From Nitrospira sp. (lineage in GTDB: Bacteria; Nitrospirota; Nitrospiria; Nitrospirales; Nitrospiraceae), in assembly GCA_005116955.1 (NCBI GenBank), contig SWDI01000005.1, positions 161,156 to 219,162 on the forward strand: 58,007 nucleotides of DNA. The letters run 5' to 3'. A model generated the notes under the pieces. That model made no database searches, was not told where the DNA came from, and saw only the letters and a list, made by a program, of their open reading frames with translations. Position numbers and translations under genes: made by a program. Shown piece by piece: positions 17,372 through 26,154 of this stretch (its first letter is position 1; each line of letters begins with the position of its first letter).

Positions 17372-18511
17372 TTAGGTCGATCGCATTTCCCACTGATTGC
17401 CCATCACGCCGAGCCGGTTGCGGTGCCGGCGCGAGTCGTCATGTGGAACCCCATCGATACTCATGCGGATGTCGGCATTGACGTGTCCCACGAGATAGTA
17501 ACTGTGTTCTACGAGACCCTTGATGAGAGGGGTGCAGTCGACCTGGTGTACCTTGTTATGCACGTGAGCCGGTCGCGCCGGGCCGTTTGACCCCAGTCGA
17601 TCCGGATTGCCTTTCGTGAAATCAGAAATGACGAGGGCGGCATCGCCACGATTGTGGTAGACACTGACGCTCCTGGACAATTCATGCAGTCGACCTAACG
17701 GCTGCTCTGATTCCAGTGCCGTATCATCGACGTCGGGTGCGCAGAGGAAGATGTGTTCGAATATGCGGGGTAGCGCATTGCCAGGTGTGAAGGCATCGCA
17801 CCGTTCGAGGGCGTTCTCTAAGAGGTAGTTGCCCATCGAGTGGCAGAGGAGATGCAGGTCCTGCTTGCAGAGCTCTTCGTCCGAGCGACGCAGGCTGGCG
17901 AGAAAGTCCCGCACTTTCAGAATGCCGCGGCCGATGGCGTTGCCGGACCCGGCCGCCTCTGACCGATCTGATTTATAGGAGACGAAGGGGAGTGCCATTC
18001 CGTCGGAGGGCCAGGTGAAGAGTACGACCTGCACCTGCTGTTCCGGGTCTCTCTCCGGACTGGAATTCAGCATAGTCTGCAGCGATAGAGCCGTGCCGAC
18101 GGCGTCGGTCCAGGAGACGTTGTAGCCATGGATGAACAGCAGCACATCGGAATGCTGGCGCATGATCGCTTGCAGATCTGAGAACGCTGCCTGCGAGCCC
18201 AGCTTAATGTTCTCTTGTTGGTCTTCGGCGACCGACCGGTTGATCTTTTCCCGATAGGCCACGATGTCTGCGGACTCGGCGCATTTGGCCAGGTACTTGA
18301 TGAGCCCCTCGCCGTCACCCCGTCCCATGCTGCCACTGTCCTTCTCTAGAAATTTGGCCATCTTGGACTCATCGACTTTGACGAGGGCTCGGCCGAACCG
18401 AAGATTCTCGACACCGTCATCGCTGAATTTTTTGCCATAGCCATCTGGATGCCAGCGATCGTTGCCGAGGTGGTTGCGGTTGGTCGCGTAGAAGAGTCGT
18501 AAGTCAGTCAT
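17372..18511 (-). CDS. Alpha/beta hydrolase of unknown function (DUF900 type)
   Basis: A 379-residue alpha/beta-fold hydrolase. The strand-loop LLFIHGYNVSW supplies the oxyanion region, the nucleophile elbow is CHSMGN (Ser), the acid is probably in CAPDVDD, and the His in VEHSYYLVG. This set matches the DUF900 family. No signal peptide. ATG 18511 is preferred over 18532 because AAGGAG lies eight bases upstream. Its substrate is unknown. The next gene upstream (18633-19577, same strand) is also an alpha/beta hydrolase but of a different family. Confidence 0.85.
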   Translation of the reverse strand: MTDLRLFYATNRNHLGNDRWHPDGYGKKFSDDGVENLRFGRALVKVDESKMAKFLEKDSGSMGRGDGEGLIKYLAKCAESADIVAYREKINRSVAEDQQENIKLGSQAAFSDLQAIMRQHSDVLLFIHGYNVSWTDAVGTALSLQTMLNSSPERDPEQQVQVVLFTWPSDGMALPFVSYKSDRSEAAGSGNAIGRGILKVRDFLASLRRSDEELCKQDLHLLCHSMGNYLLENALERCDAFTPGNALPRIFEHIFLCAPDVDDTALESEQPLGRLHELSRSVSVYHNRGDAALVISDFTKGNPDRLGSNGPARPAHVHNKVHQVDCTPLIKGLVEHSYYLVGHVNADIRMSIDGVPHDDSRRHRNRLGVMGNQWEMRST

Positions 18512-18632
18512 GGTCAGAGCTCCTTCGGTCACAAACGTGAGGTACTGTGGCGGTGCCGGGCAGTGACTGCGTAGATCTGCTTATCGGCTTCGATGAGGAA
18601 AGTCAAGGATGGGTAGTCGGTCCATGGGCGAA

Positions 18633-19577
18633 TCAACGGTCTTGAGGACTCCCGTGTAGCTCCGTCAGAAGAAACCGCCGAACCCGTGCGCGCGCGTCTC
18701 GGGAAGACTGTCCGGTCTCATCCTGCTTCTTCCACGAGCCAATTAGAGTGCTGTGCGCGTTGGTCGGTTTCCCATCATGCTGGTATTCGTCAGCTGGGAT
18801 TTCTCCGCTGAGAAACCGTTCGCCAAACTCTTTGCGTAGCGTGTGTTGTTTCGCGGGATCTGACATGCAGTCTGTTTCAAATCTCAGTCCATAAATCTTC
18901 GCAGTACTCCCACGTGCGCCCTGAAGGTCGTCGACTGAGAGACCGAGTGATTGTTTGTCCGCATCAGTGGACCACCAAAAGGACAGAGGCAACGCCGGTT
19001 GGGCGACCACCGCAGCACCAACGTGCGGATTGTCCAGCAGTGCCACAGGGAGAGGGCCGGTCATGCAGTTGCCGATGACACCAAGCCGCTGGTCATGGTG
19101 GCGTTCTCCAATCTTCTGCACGACACCGCGTAGCCATTCAACGATGGGCGTGCTTCCATGAGAGGGAATACCCCACTCGCCGTCAGGAAAGAAATCAACC
19201 AAACCTCGAAACCAATAGGCCCACAGTCCAGAGGTCGGGGAGAGCTTTCCTTTCTCACCGAACAACAGGGGCACGTAGACGGTAAAATCTTTCGAGAGTT
19301 CTTCCGCATAAGCGAGTGTCCCTGGCGTCAGCCCCGTCAGCTCGTGGAGTAGGAGTACAGGCGGTTTAGAAGTGCCGTCATTGAGGCAGAACACCGAATG
19401 CGTTATTCCAGCATGTGCAAAGGGGGCCTCGAAGCATTCGGTCCAATTCAGTACAGGAGTGCCTTCTTCTTTCGTATGTGGTGCGCATGTGCCCAACTGC
19501 GCGGCTCCACAGCCGGTCTGCAGTAAGAGCAAGGCTGCTGCAATCGCGCGAAAGAGAGAACGGCGAGGTGTTTTCAT
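18633..19577 (-). CDS. Dienelactone hydrolase-family lipoprotein
   Basis: A 314-residue exported hydrolase. The N-terminus MKTPRRSLFRAIAAALLLLQTGC is a lipoprotein signal with the lipidated Cys at 23. The core has the dienelactone hydrolase pattern: LLLHELTGLTPGTLAYAEELS, then the nucleophile elbow IGNCMTG with Cys in place of Ser, as in true dienelactone hydrolases. His in NAHSTLIGSW may complete the triad. ATG 19577 is preferred because it starts the signal peptide; 31 upstream codons lack support. Substrate unknown. Confidence 0.85.
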   Translation of the reverse strand: MKTPRRSLFRAIAAALLLLQTGCGAAQLGTCAPHTKEEGTPVLNWTECFEAPFAHAGITHSVFCLNDGTSKPPVLLLHELTGLTPGTLAYAEELSKDFTVYVPLLFGEKGKLSPTSGLWAYWFRGLVDFFPDGEWGIPSHGSTPIVEWLRGVVQKIGERHHDQRLGVIGNCMTGPLPVALLDNPHVGAAVVAQPALPLSFWWSTDADKQSLGLSVDDLQGARGSTAKIYGLRFETDCMSDPAKQHTLRKEFGERFLSGEIPADEYQHDGKPTNAHSTLIGSWKKQDETGQSSRDARARVRRFLLTELHGSPQDR

Positions 19578-19817
19578 AGCTGTTGTACGCCACCAGGGAT
19601 TACTATGTGTGCGGTCCAAGTCGCAGGGTGAATCTTGCCGAAGCTTGCCAGCCTTTACGCGCCAAGACAAGCCCGATGTTGGTGAGGCGTATGCAACAGG
19701 AGAGACGCGATGGCTCTCCTAACTGCCAAGCTGGACGCACGTCAGTGGTACAGTGGCCCAATAGGAACCGTGATGTAATCATCGGAAGCGAGGGCTTGTC
19801 GACCAATGCATTGACTC

Positions 19818-20580
19818 TTACTGAATCGATATCAGCACTTCTCGTGTGGCTGGCGTCTGTAGTTTGCGAAGTGCGTGAGCCTCGATCTGGCGAACCCGTT
19901 CCTGGCTTAAGTCCAACTGTTCGCCGACCTCGACCAAGGTCATCATCTTGTCGCGACCGAGGCCGAAGCGCATGCGAATCACAGCGTTTTCTCTCGGGCT
20001 GAGCGGGCGCAGTAGGCGTTCGAGTTCTTTTTCTCGTTCGAGCTGATGGATAGAGCTGTCCGGTGGTGCCGTCTGATGATCGCGGGGAGAAGTTCGCCTA
20101 AGACCGTTTTGCGACATCGACTGCCAGGCGCAAGTTGTGCCGGACGAACTCCTCTTTCGCGTCTTCCAGCTGGCGGCCTGCCGTTCGTATCTCCGTCAGC
20201 ATAGTGAGGAGTTGCTGACGGACCTCCGGTACCACGAGGCTGCCCTCTGCGGTTGATCCAGCCTAAGCACTGAGAAGTGTGTCGGCTCGATCCAGTGCAA
20301 TGGCAGAGAGACCGCTCAGACGCCGGATGGCACTGAGCTCTTGGATCGTCTCTTTACGGGAGGTTGGGGAGACAGCGTTAGCCAGTATGGCCGTGGCATT
20401 CTTCACGGACATCCTGATGCGGCGGGTTCCTTCGTCGATTCGTTTGGCAAGGTCGAGTTCCTCCTTCTTGGTCAACAGGGCTGTACCACGGAAGGAACGG
20501 AAATAGAGAGATTCGAGCAGAAAGGGATTCTGTCGGCTTCGACCCTCTGTGTCAGGCAGGATTCGGTAATAGACCGTCGT
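19818..20580 (-). pseudogene. Sigma-70 family factor (RpoD/RpoS-like), internally deleted
   Basis: Minus-strand fragments appear in the right order for one sigma factor. First comes region 1.2 (ALLTKKEELDLAKRIDEG, around 20430-20490). Then, after a stop and in another frame, the start of region 2 (EEFVRHNLRLAVDVAKR, around 20110-20160) breaks off into a stop. Finally region 4 (LSPRENAVIRMRFGLG and DLSQERVRQIEAHALRKL, 19818-20000) is in frame again. Regions 2.2-3, which bind core and the -10 element, are missing. The region 4 part has an ATG (20117) and could still be translated as a 99-residue protein, but the gene as a whole is dead. Confidence 0.82.
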
Positions 20581-20663
20581 CTCTCATTGGCTTGACCTTC
20601 GTTTCCATCGGCACCTATAATCCCGGAGCGTGCCGGTTATAAGTTGCTGATTCAACGGACAAA

Positions 20664-21158
20664 ATGGACGAATTTACGCATTTCAATGAATCGGGTCGAG
20701 CTCGGATGGTCGACATCAGTGCCAAGGGCTCGACGGAGCGTCTCGCCACTGCGCAGGCCAAGGTCTTTCTACTTCCTGAAACCCTTGAAAAGATTCAACG
20801 TGGAAAGATTGCGAAGGGTGACGTACTGGCTGTCGCCCAGGTTGCAGGCGTGATGGGTGCGAAGAAGACACCGGACCTCATTCCCATGTGCCATCCGATT
20901 CTCCTGACGAGTGTCGATATCTCTTTCAAGGAGGAGCCTCAGCCGAGTCCAGAAGGCCGCTGCTCCATCACCATTATCGCGACTGCCAAGACAACAGGAC
21001 CAACGGGGGTCGAAATGGAAGCCATGACGGCAGCTTCGGTCGCGGCGTTGACCATTTACGATATGTGCAAAGCTGTGGATCGCGGGATGAGCTTTGGCGA
21101 GGTCTGTCTGCTTTCCAAATCGGGCGGGAAATCAGGACTGTATACCAAGAATGGTTAA
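20664..21158 (+). CDS. moaC: Cyclic pyranopterin monophosphate synthase
   Basis: Converts the MoaA product (3',8-cyclo-GTP) to cyclic pyranopterin monophosphate in molybdenum cofactor synthesis. The 164-residue protein shows the MoaC signatures [18 protein letters not shown], the active-site phrase PMCHPI and [26 protein letters not shown]. It is followed 19 bases later by the moaD-moaE fusion, and moaA lies just beyond the repeat, so the cluster makes the first two steps of the pathway. No Moco riboswitch was apparent upstream. Confidence 0.97.
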   Translation: MDEFTHFNESGRARMVDISAKGSTERLATAQAKVFLLPETLEKIQRGKIAKGDVLAVAQVAGVMGAKKTPDLIPMCHPILLTSVDISFKEEPQPSPEGRCSITIIATAKTTGPTGVEMEAMTAASVAALTIYDMCKAVDRGMSFGEVCLLSKSGGKSGLYTKNG

Positions 21159-21177
21159 GGGTAAGGGGCTAGGGACG

Positions 21178-21873
21178 ATGATTACAGTACGATTGTTCGG
21201 TATGACGAAGATGCTGGCGGGAAATCAGGGGTTCCTGTTGGTGAATGTGGCGAATGGCCGGCAGGTCAAGGATCTGGTCGGTGCAATCGAGGCCAGCCAT
21301 CCCGCAATCGGGGAACTGATTCAGAAGAGGAAGGTGCTCGTGTCCGTGAATCAGGACGTTGCGCACGAAGAGACGATCATCAATGACGGCGACGAGGTTG
21401 CGCTTTTGCCTCCGTTCGCCGGAGGATCAGGGCAGGAACCGACAGACCAGGGGCAATTCGCCCGTATCCAGCGAGAGAATTTCTCTCTCGATCGGGAGCT
21501 TGATCGGGTACGCAGTCGATCGAAACGGATCGGTGGAATCGCCACATTTTTGGGCATTGCGCGTGACCGATCGCGCGGGCGTGATGTGGATGGGATTATG
21601 TTCGAGCATTACGAAGGGATGGCAGAGAAGAAGCTGCGGGAGATTCGAGAACGGGCGCTGAAAGACTTCGATATTCTAGAGTTGCTCATCATCCATCGGT
21701 ATGGCGAAATCACGATCGGTGAAAATATTGTATTGATCATTGCCGGTGCAGAGCACCGAGCCGACGCGTTCAATGCCTGTCGGTGGGCGATTGATGAGCT
21801 GAAACAGATCACTCCGATTTGGAAGCTGGAACATACTCCTGAAGGGGAGGTCTGGGTGGAGGAACATCCCTAG
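21178..21873 (+). CDS. moaX: MoaD-MoaE fusion (molybdopterin synthase)
   Basis: A 231-residue single protein joining both subunits of molybdopterin synthase, which adds two sulfurs to cyclic pyranopterin monophosphate. Residues 1-83 are the ubiquitin-like MoaD, ending ALLPPFAGG with the Gly-Gly at 82-83. Normally that Gly must be a free C-terminus to carry a thiocarboxylate. After a linker (about 84-115) residues 116-231 are MoaE (IATFLGIARDRSRG, FEHYEGMA, HRYGEITIGE, AEHRADAFNACRWAIDELK). The known mycobacterial MoaX has the same order and is cleaved after MoaD; similar processing is likely here. ATG 21178 is used because it starts MITVRLFG. Confidence 0.95.
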   Translation: MITVRLFGMTKMLAGNQGFLLVNVANGRQVKDLVGAIEASHPAIGELIQKRKVLVSVNQDVAHEETIINDGDEVALLPPFAGGSGQEPTDQGQFARIQRENFSLDRELDRVRSRSKRIGGIATFLGIARDRSRGRDVDGIMFEHYEGMAEKKLREIRERALKDFDILELLIIHRYGEITIGENIVLIIAGAEHRADAFNACRWAIDELKQITPIWKLEHTPEGEVWVEEHP

Positions 21874-21996
21874 AGGATGGTGAAAATGGCGCCCAGCTGC
21901 GTTCTCGCATCGCTCAGGGGCTCGACGTACTGTGCTAATGTACGACTCGCTCCTTCGCTCGCTGCGGCCTTACTGGACACCATTTTGACCATCCTC
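21873..21996. repeat. Interspersed palindromic repeat, copy 4
   Basis: Starts at the last base of the moaD-moaE stop codon (TAGAGGATGGTGAAAATGG) and ends CCATTTTGACCATCCTC, the reverse complement of its start apart from one mismatch. Interior CTGCGTTCTCGCATCGCTCA and TCGCTCGCTGCGGCCTTACTGG match the other copies. It separates moaD-moaE from moaA and could fold into a long hairpin in the mRNA. Confidence 0.85.
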
Positions 21997-22007
21997 ATGA
22001 GAGGCAG

Positions 22008-23075
22008 ATGCAAGAAGACTTTTCTCATAGTCATGTTGTGAGAGGCGTAACCGATACGCTCGGGCGGCCGTTGAAGAGTTTGCGGCTGTCCGTGACTGAT
22101 CGCTGCAATCTTCGTTGCCGGTACTGCATGCCCGAGCCAGAGTATGTCTGGCTGCCGCGAGAAGACCTCCTGAGCTTCGAAGAAATGTCGACGCTCGTCG
22201 GCTCTTTTGCCGATCTGGGAGTGGATAAGGTCAGACTGACAGGGGGAGAGCCCTTGTTACGTCGGGATCTGGCGCGGCTGGTTCGGCTGCTTCGACAGGA
22301 CCGACGAATTACCGAAGTGGCCCTGACGACAAATGGTGTGTTACTGGCCGAGTCGGTCCAGGACCTCTACTATGCCGGACTCGACCGCATCACCGTCAGT
22401 CTCGATACTCTGAAGCCTGAGCGGTTTCGTCAACTGACAGGGCGAGATGAATTTTCGCGTGTTCTGGAGGGCATTGAATCGGTTGGGATGGCGGGCTTTA
22501 CCAATCTGAAGCTCGACACGGTCGCGATTCGCGGGTTCAATGACGATGAACTGAACGAGTTGATCGAATGGGGCAAGCGGTATCACGCTGAGGTGCGTTT
22601 TATCGAATACATGGATGTTGGGGGAGCCAACGAGTGGAGGATGGACAAGGTCCTGTCTCAGGACATGATCCTCGATACCCTCGCTCGACGGTACGGTCGA
22701 ATCACCGCACTTCCAGAACGGGGGGCCGCTCCCGCCCAACGATTTTGCTTGCCGGACGGCACGATCTTTGGGATTATCCCCTCGACGACCACACCGTTTT
22801 GCGCGCAGTGTGACCGTAGTCGTGTCACCGCTGATGGGATGTGGTACCTGTGCTTGTACGCGGGATCTGGAGTTGATCTCCGCAAGCCTCTTCGCATGAA
22901 CATGCATCCAGCGCACATGCGGGAAATCATTCGGTTGGGATGGGCGGCTCGTCGCGATCGTGGCGCTGAGGAGCGGAAGGCGCTGGAACGAGTGGGGCTT
23001 CGAGACGGAGGGTTGATCGAGATCGATCGTCTTCGGGAAGATCCCCATCTGGAAATGCATGCCCGTGGTGGGTGA
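22008..23075 (+). CDS. moaA: GTP 3',8-cyclase
   Basis: The first enzyme of molybdenum cofactor synthesis, a radical SAM protein that rearranges GTP to 3',8-cyclo-GTP. The N-terminal cluster motif is CNLRCRYC (Cys33, 37, 40); the C-terminal cluster ligands are in PFCAQCDRSR and WYLCLY. The sequence ends in Gly-Gly (HARGG), which inserts into the active site in this family. At 355 residues it is slightly longer than average. It lies 12 bases after repeat copy 4. Confidence 0.98.
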   Translation: MQEDFSHSHVVRGVTDTLGRPLKSLRLSVTDRCNLRCRYCMPEPEYVWLPREDLLSFEEMSTLVGSFADLGVDKVRLTGGEPLLRRDLARLVRLLRQDRRITEVALTTNGVLLAESVQDLYYAGLDRITVSLDTLKPERFRQLTGRDEFSRVLEGIESVGMAGFTNLKLDTVAIRGFNDDELNELIEWGKRYHAEVRFIEYMDVGGANEWRMDKVLSQDMILDTLARRYGRITALPERGAAPAQRFCLPDGTIFGIIPSTTTPFCAQCDRSRVTADGMWYLCLYAGSGVDLRKPLRMNMHPAHMREIIRLGWAARRDRGAEERKALERVGLRDGGLIEIDRLREDPHLEMHARGG

Positions 23076-23181
23076 GCAAGGCACCTGTTCTCATCGAGTC
23101 CGTGTTGGCCTCTTTCCATGTTCGTGTTGGTACGGAGTGTGATGGACGCAGTCACCCCACTATTGGATTTCTAGATGCACG

Positions 23182-23889
23182 ATGCCTGATACCGATTTGT
23201 TGACGTTGCTCGGGATTGGTTTTGTGCTGGGACTGCGGCACGCTCTGGATACAGACCATCTTGCAGCGGTCTCGACCGTTCTTGCTGAGCGGCCCTCATT
23301 TTTGGCGTCCGGCGCTGTCGGATTGTGGTGGGGGACCGGCCATACGCTGACGCTGTTGTTGGTTGGATCGATCGTGCTTGCCTGGGGATTCCATATTCCT
23401 GCTGAATTTGAGGTCATGGCCGAGTCCGGAGTCGGACTGCTCCTGATTGTACTTGGAGGGAGTCTTGCGCTGAAACTGTACCGTGAGCGTTGGCATGTCC
23501 ATAGCCATGACCACGACGGTCAGCCGCATGTCCACCTGCACAGCCACCAGCAACAACGCGATCATTGCCATCGTCATTGGATGACGGACGCAATTCGTCC
23601 GTTGTGTATTGGCATGGTGCATGGGCTTGCCGGATCAGCCGCGTTGATGTTGATGATTTTGGCGGCGACGACCACCATGGTCAGCGGGCTTGTGGCGATC
23701 CTCGTCTTTGGCGTTGGATCGATCATCGGCATGATGGCGATCGGTTTGACCTTAAGTGTGCCGGTCATCTATTCGCGTTCGATGAGTCAGCGACTCTTTG
23801 TGGGGGTTCAGGGATTTGCCAGCCTTGCCAGTATCTTGGTTGGGGTATGGATGTTGGTGGAGTTGACCCCCTCGGTCCTCGGACATTGA
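23182..23889 (+). CDS. Nickel/cobalt membrane transporter (NiCoT/NicO-like)
   Basis: A 235-residue membrane protein with about six hydrophobic segments. The family motif RHALDTDHLAAV (the HAxDADH signature of NiCoT permeases) lies in the first helix, and GLWWGTGHTLT in the second matches the next motif. Between helices 3 and 4 is a His-rich loop (about residues 95-130: HVHSHDHDGQPHVHLHSHQQ) that would bind metal. Nickel or cobalt uptake is the family role; which metal is used here is not visible. Alone in its transcription unit. Confidence 0.88.
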   Translation: MPDTDLLTLLGIGFVLGLRHALDTDHLAAVSTVLAERPSFLASGAVGLWWGTGHTLTLLLVGSIVLAWGFHIPAEFEVMAESGVGLLLIVLGGSLALKLYRERWHVHSHDHDGQPHVHLHSHQQQRDHCHRHWMTDAIRPLCIGMVHGLAGSAALMLMILAATTTMVSGLVAILVFGVGSIIGMMAIGLTLSVPVIYSRSMSQRLFVGVQGFASLASILVGVWMLVELTPSVLGH

Positions 23890-23992
23890 TGCGGCTTGGT
23901 GTATCAGGTGCGATACGCCGCTAAGGTGCATTGGTGGTAGCCCTGTGCTATTGTCTGCGAATTGATGGTAGGACTGCACTAAGATAATAACC

Positions 23993-24829
23993 ATGACGTG
24001 GTTCAAAAAAGAGAAACCTGCAGAATCCGCCCCGCCGCCCCGTTCAAAAAGCAGCGAGGGGATGTGGCTTAAGTGCAATCACTGCCGGGAGATCGTCTAC
24101 CGCAAGGAGGTTGACCGGAATGACAAGGTTTGCCCAAAATGCGAGTATCATTTCCCGATCTCGGTCACTGAGCGGATTGGTTTGCTCCTTGATCTCGGTA
24201 CCTTCAAAGAATGGGATGCGGGTTTAGAAGCACAGGATCCGTTGAAGTTCCACGATACCAAGCCGTATAAAGATCGAGTCAAGGCTCACCAAGAAAAGAC
24301 GGGCCGGAAGGATGCGCTTGTTATCGGTGAAGGCCTGGTCAACGGGCGTCGGGTAGTGCTCTGTGTCTTCGATTTCAGTTTTATGGGCGGGAGTATGGGG
24401 TCTGTGGTCGGGGAAAAGCTCTGTCGCGCGATTGATCGGGCGTTGGAGCTAAAGCTGCCGGTCATCCTCGTCACCACTTCTGGGGGTGCGCGGATGCAGG
24501 AAGGCATCCTGTCGTTGATGCAGATGGCCAAGACCTCGACTGCGGTCGCGAAGCTGGGCGAGGCCAAACTGCCGTTTATCTCGATTCTTGCCGATCCGAC
24601 GTTCGGCGGCGTCACCGCCAGTGTGGCGATGTTGGGAGATGTCATCATTGCGGAGCCAAAAGCGTTGATTGGGTTTGCGGGACCTCGTGTCATCGAACAA
24701 ACTATCAAGCAGCAGTTGCCGGATCAGTTCCAACGGGCCGAGTTTCTTCTCGAACATGGCATGATCGATATGATCGTCGAGCGCAAGCGTCTCAAGGAGA
24801 CGGTTGGCACCCTCGTGAATCATTTTTAG
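23993..24829 (+). CDS. accD: Acetyl-CoA carboxylase carboxyltransferase subunit beta
   Basis: The beta subunit of the carboxyltransferase that makes malonyl-CoA for fatty acid synthesis. Residues 28-50 form the zinc ribbon (CNHC and CPKC), followed by the crotonase-like core with [19 protein letters not shown] and [11 protein letters not shown], the acyl-CoA-binding loop. The 278-residue length is normal. It is followed 25 bases later by folC, the usual accD-folC arrangement. Confidence 0.98.
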   Translation: MTWFKKEKPAESAPPPRSKSSEGMWLKCNHCREIVYRKEVDRNDKVCPKCEYHFPISVTERIGLLLDLGTFKEWDAGLEAQDPLKFHDTKPYKDRVKAHQEKTGRKDALVIGEGLVNGRRVVLCVFDFSFMGGSMGSVVGEKLCRAIDRALELKLPVILVTTSGGARMQEGILSLMQMAKTSTAVAKLGEAKLPFISILADPTFGGVTASVAMLGDVIIAEPKALIGFAGPRVIEQTIKQQLPDQFQRAEFLLEHGMIDMIVERKRLKETVGTLVNHF

Positions 24830-24854
24830 CCTTCTGCATCCTCCCGGCTTGTCG

Positions 24855-26153
24855 ATGAGCTACTCCTCCATAATTGAGTATCTCTACGCGCTTCAGAAGC
24901 ACGGCATCAAGCTGGGCCTGGAGACCATGCAGATTCTGTTGGACAGGGTCGGCAATCCTCATCGCTCACTTCGCGTCCTTCATATTGGAGGAACCAACGG
25001 AAAGGGTTCGACGGCGGCGATGGTTGCGGCGGTCCTTCAGCATGCAGGCCGACGGGTCGGGCTCTATACCTCTCCTCACCTCATCGAATTTCGGGAGAGG
25101 ATTCGTGTCAACGGATGCATGATCCCGGAGCCTCACGTTGAGGCGTTGATCGCGCGTTTGCGGGCCGTGCTCGAAGATAATCTGGAACCGACGTTTTTTG
25201 AGATGACGACGGCTCTGGCATTCCTCTATTTCGCAGAGTCGGAAGTCGATGTCGCTGTATTGGAAGTTGGGTTAGGCGGGCGCTTCGATGCAACCAACGT
25301 TGTAGAGCAACCACTGGCTAGTGTGATTACGACCATTGGTCTGGACCATCAAGAATATTTGGGGCACACGGAGGAGGCCATCGCATTTGAAAAGGGGGGA
25401 ATCATTAAGCCCTTTGTCCCGGTTGTGATCGGACGGATGGGAGAGGAAGCTGAACGGGTTCTACGCCGGATCGCGCAGGATCGTGCAGCTCCCTTGTGGC
25501 AGCTTGGCCGCGACTTTGCTATTGACGGAACTCGTTTCGAGCGACTGACGTATCGGGGTGTGACTCGTGTGTGGGAGGATCTCACGTGTGGTTTGACAGG
25601 GCGTCACCAGTGGGACAATGCTGCTTGTGCATTGGCACTTCTTGAATCGGTGGATCAAGCTGGGCTGGCTGTGGATGCGGCAGCCGTTCGCAATGGCTTG
25701 CGTACGGTCTCATGGGAAGGTCGGTTAGAGGTGATCGGCGAGTACCCCACGGTCGTGCTCGACGGCGCCCATAACCCTGCCGCCGCGCATGCGCTCGCAG
25801 AGTATTTCACGGATTTTTCCGTCAGTCACCCCACATCACGGATTATCCTCGTATGGGGCATGATGCGGGATAAAGATCGTCGGGGATTTATTGATCCGCT
25901 GTTGCCGTGTGTGTCGGAAGTCGTGCTGACGCAGGCGACCCTTGCACGGTCTGCTACACCCCAAGAACTTCGTGCAACTCTGGGTGAATGGCAAGGGCCG
26001 GTGTTCGAAGCCGTCCTTCCCATGGACGCATTGGTAGTCGCCAGAAGCCGAGCCTTGCCTCACGATCTCATCTGTATTACAGGATCATTGATGCTCCTGG
26101 GGGATATCAAAGCGGCAGTGCGTGGCTGTGGACTGTCACCGATTCGTGGCTAG
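24855..26153 (+). CDS. folC: Folylpolyglutamate synthase/dihydrofolate synthase
   Basis: Adds glutamate to dihydropteroate and to reduced folates. The P-loop HIGGTNGKGSTAAMVA, the second motif YTSPHLIEFRERI and the Mg-binding region VGLGGRFDATN are all intact, as is LDGAHNPAA in the C-terminal domain. ATG 24855 is preferred to TTG 24849 as it starts MSYSSIIEYLYAL. The stop lies one base before the ATG of lptD, so the two are tightly coupled. Confidence 0.97.
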   Translation: MSYSSIIEYLYALQKHGIKLGLETMQILLDRVGNPHRSLRVLHIGGTNGKGSTAAMVAAVLQHAGRRVGLYTSPHLIEFRERIRVNGCMIPEPHVEALIARLRAVLEDNLEPTFFEMTTALAFLYFAESEVDVAVLEVGLGGRFDATNVVEQPLASVITTIGLDHQEYLGHTEEAIAFEKGGIIKPFVPVVIGRMGEEAERVLRRIAQDRAAPLWQLGRDFAIDGTRFERLTYRGVTRVWEDLTCGLTGRHQWDNAACALALLESVDQAGLAVDAAAVRNGLRTVSWEGRLEVIGEYPTVVLDGAHNPAAAHALAEYFTDFSVSHPTSRIILVWGMMRDKDRRGFIDPLLPCVSEVVLTQATLARSATPQELRATLGEWQGPVFEAVLPMDALVVARSRALPHDLICITGSLMLLGDIKAAVRGCGLSPIRG

Positions 26154-26154
26154 C

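Noticed and set aside
20581-20663. Moco riboswitch before moaC
   Set aside because: The gap is too short and lacks the conserved core.
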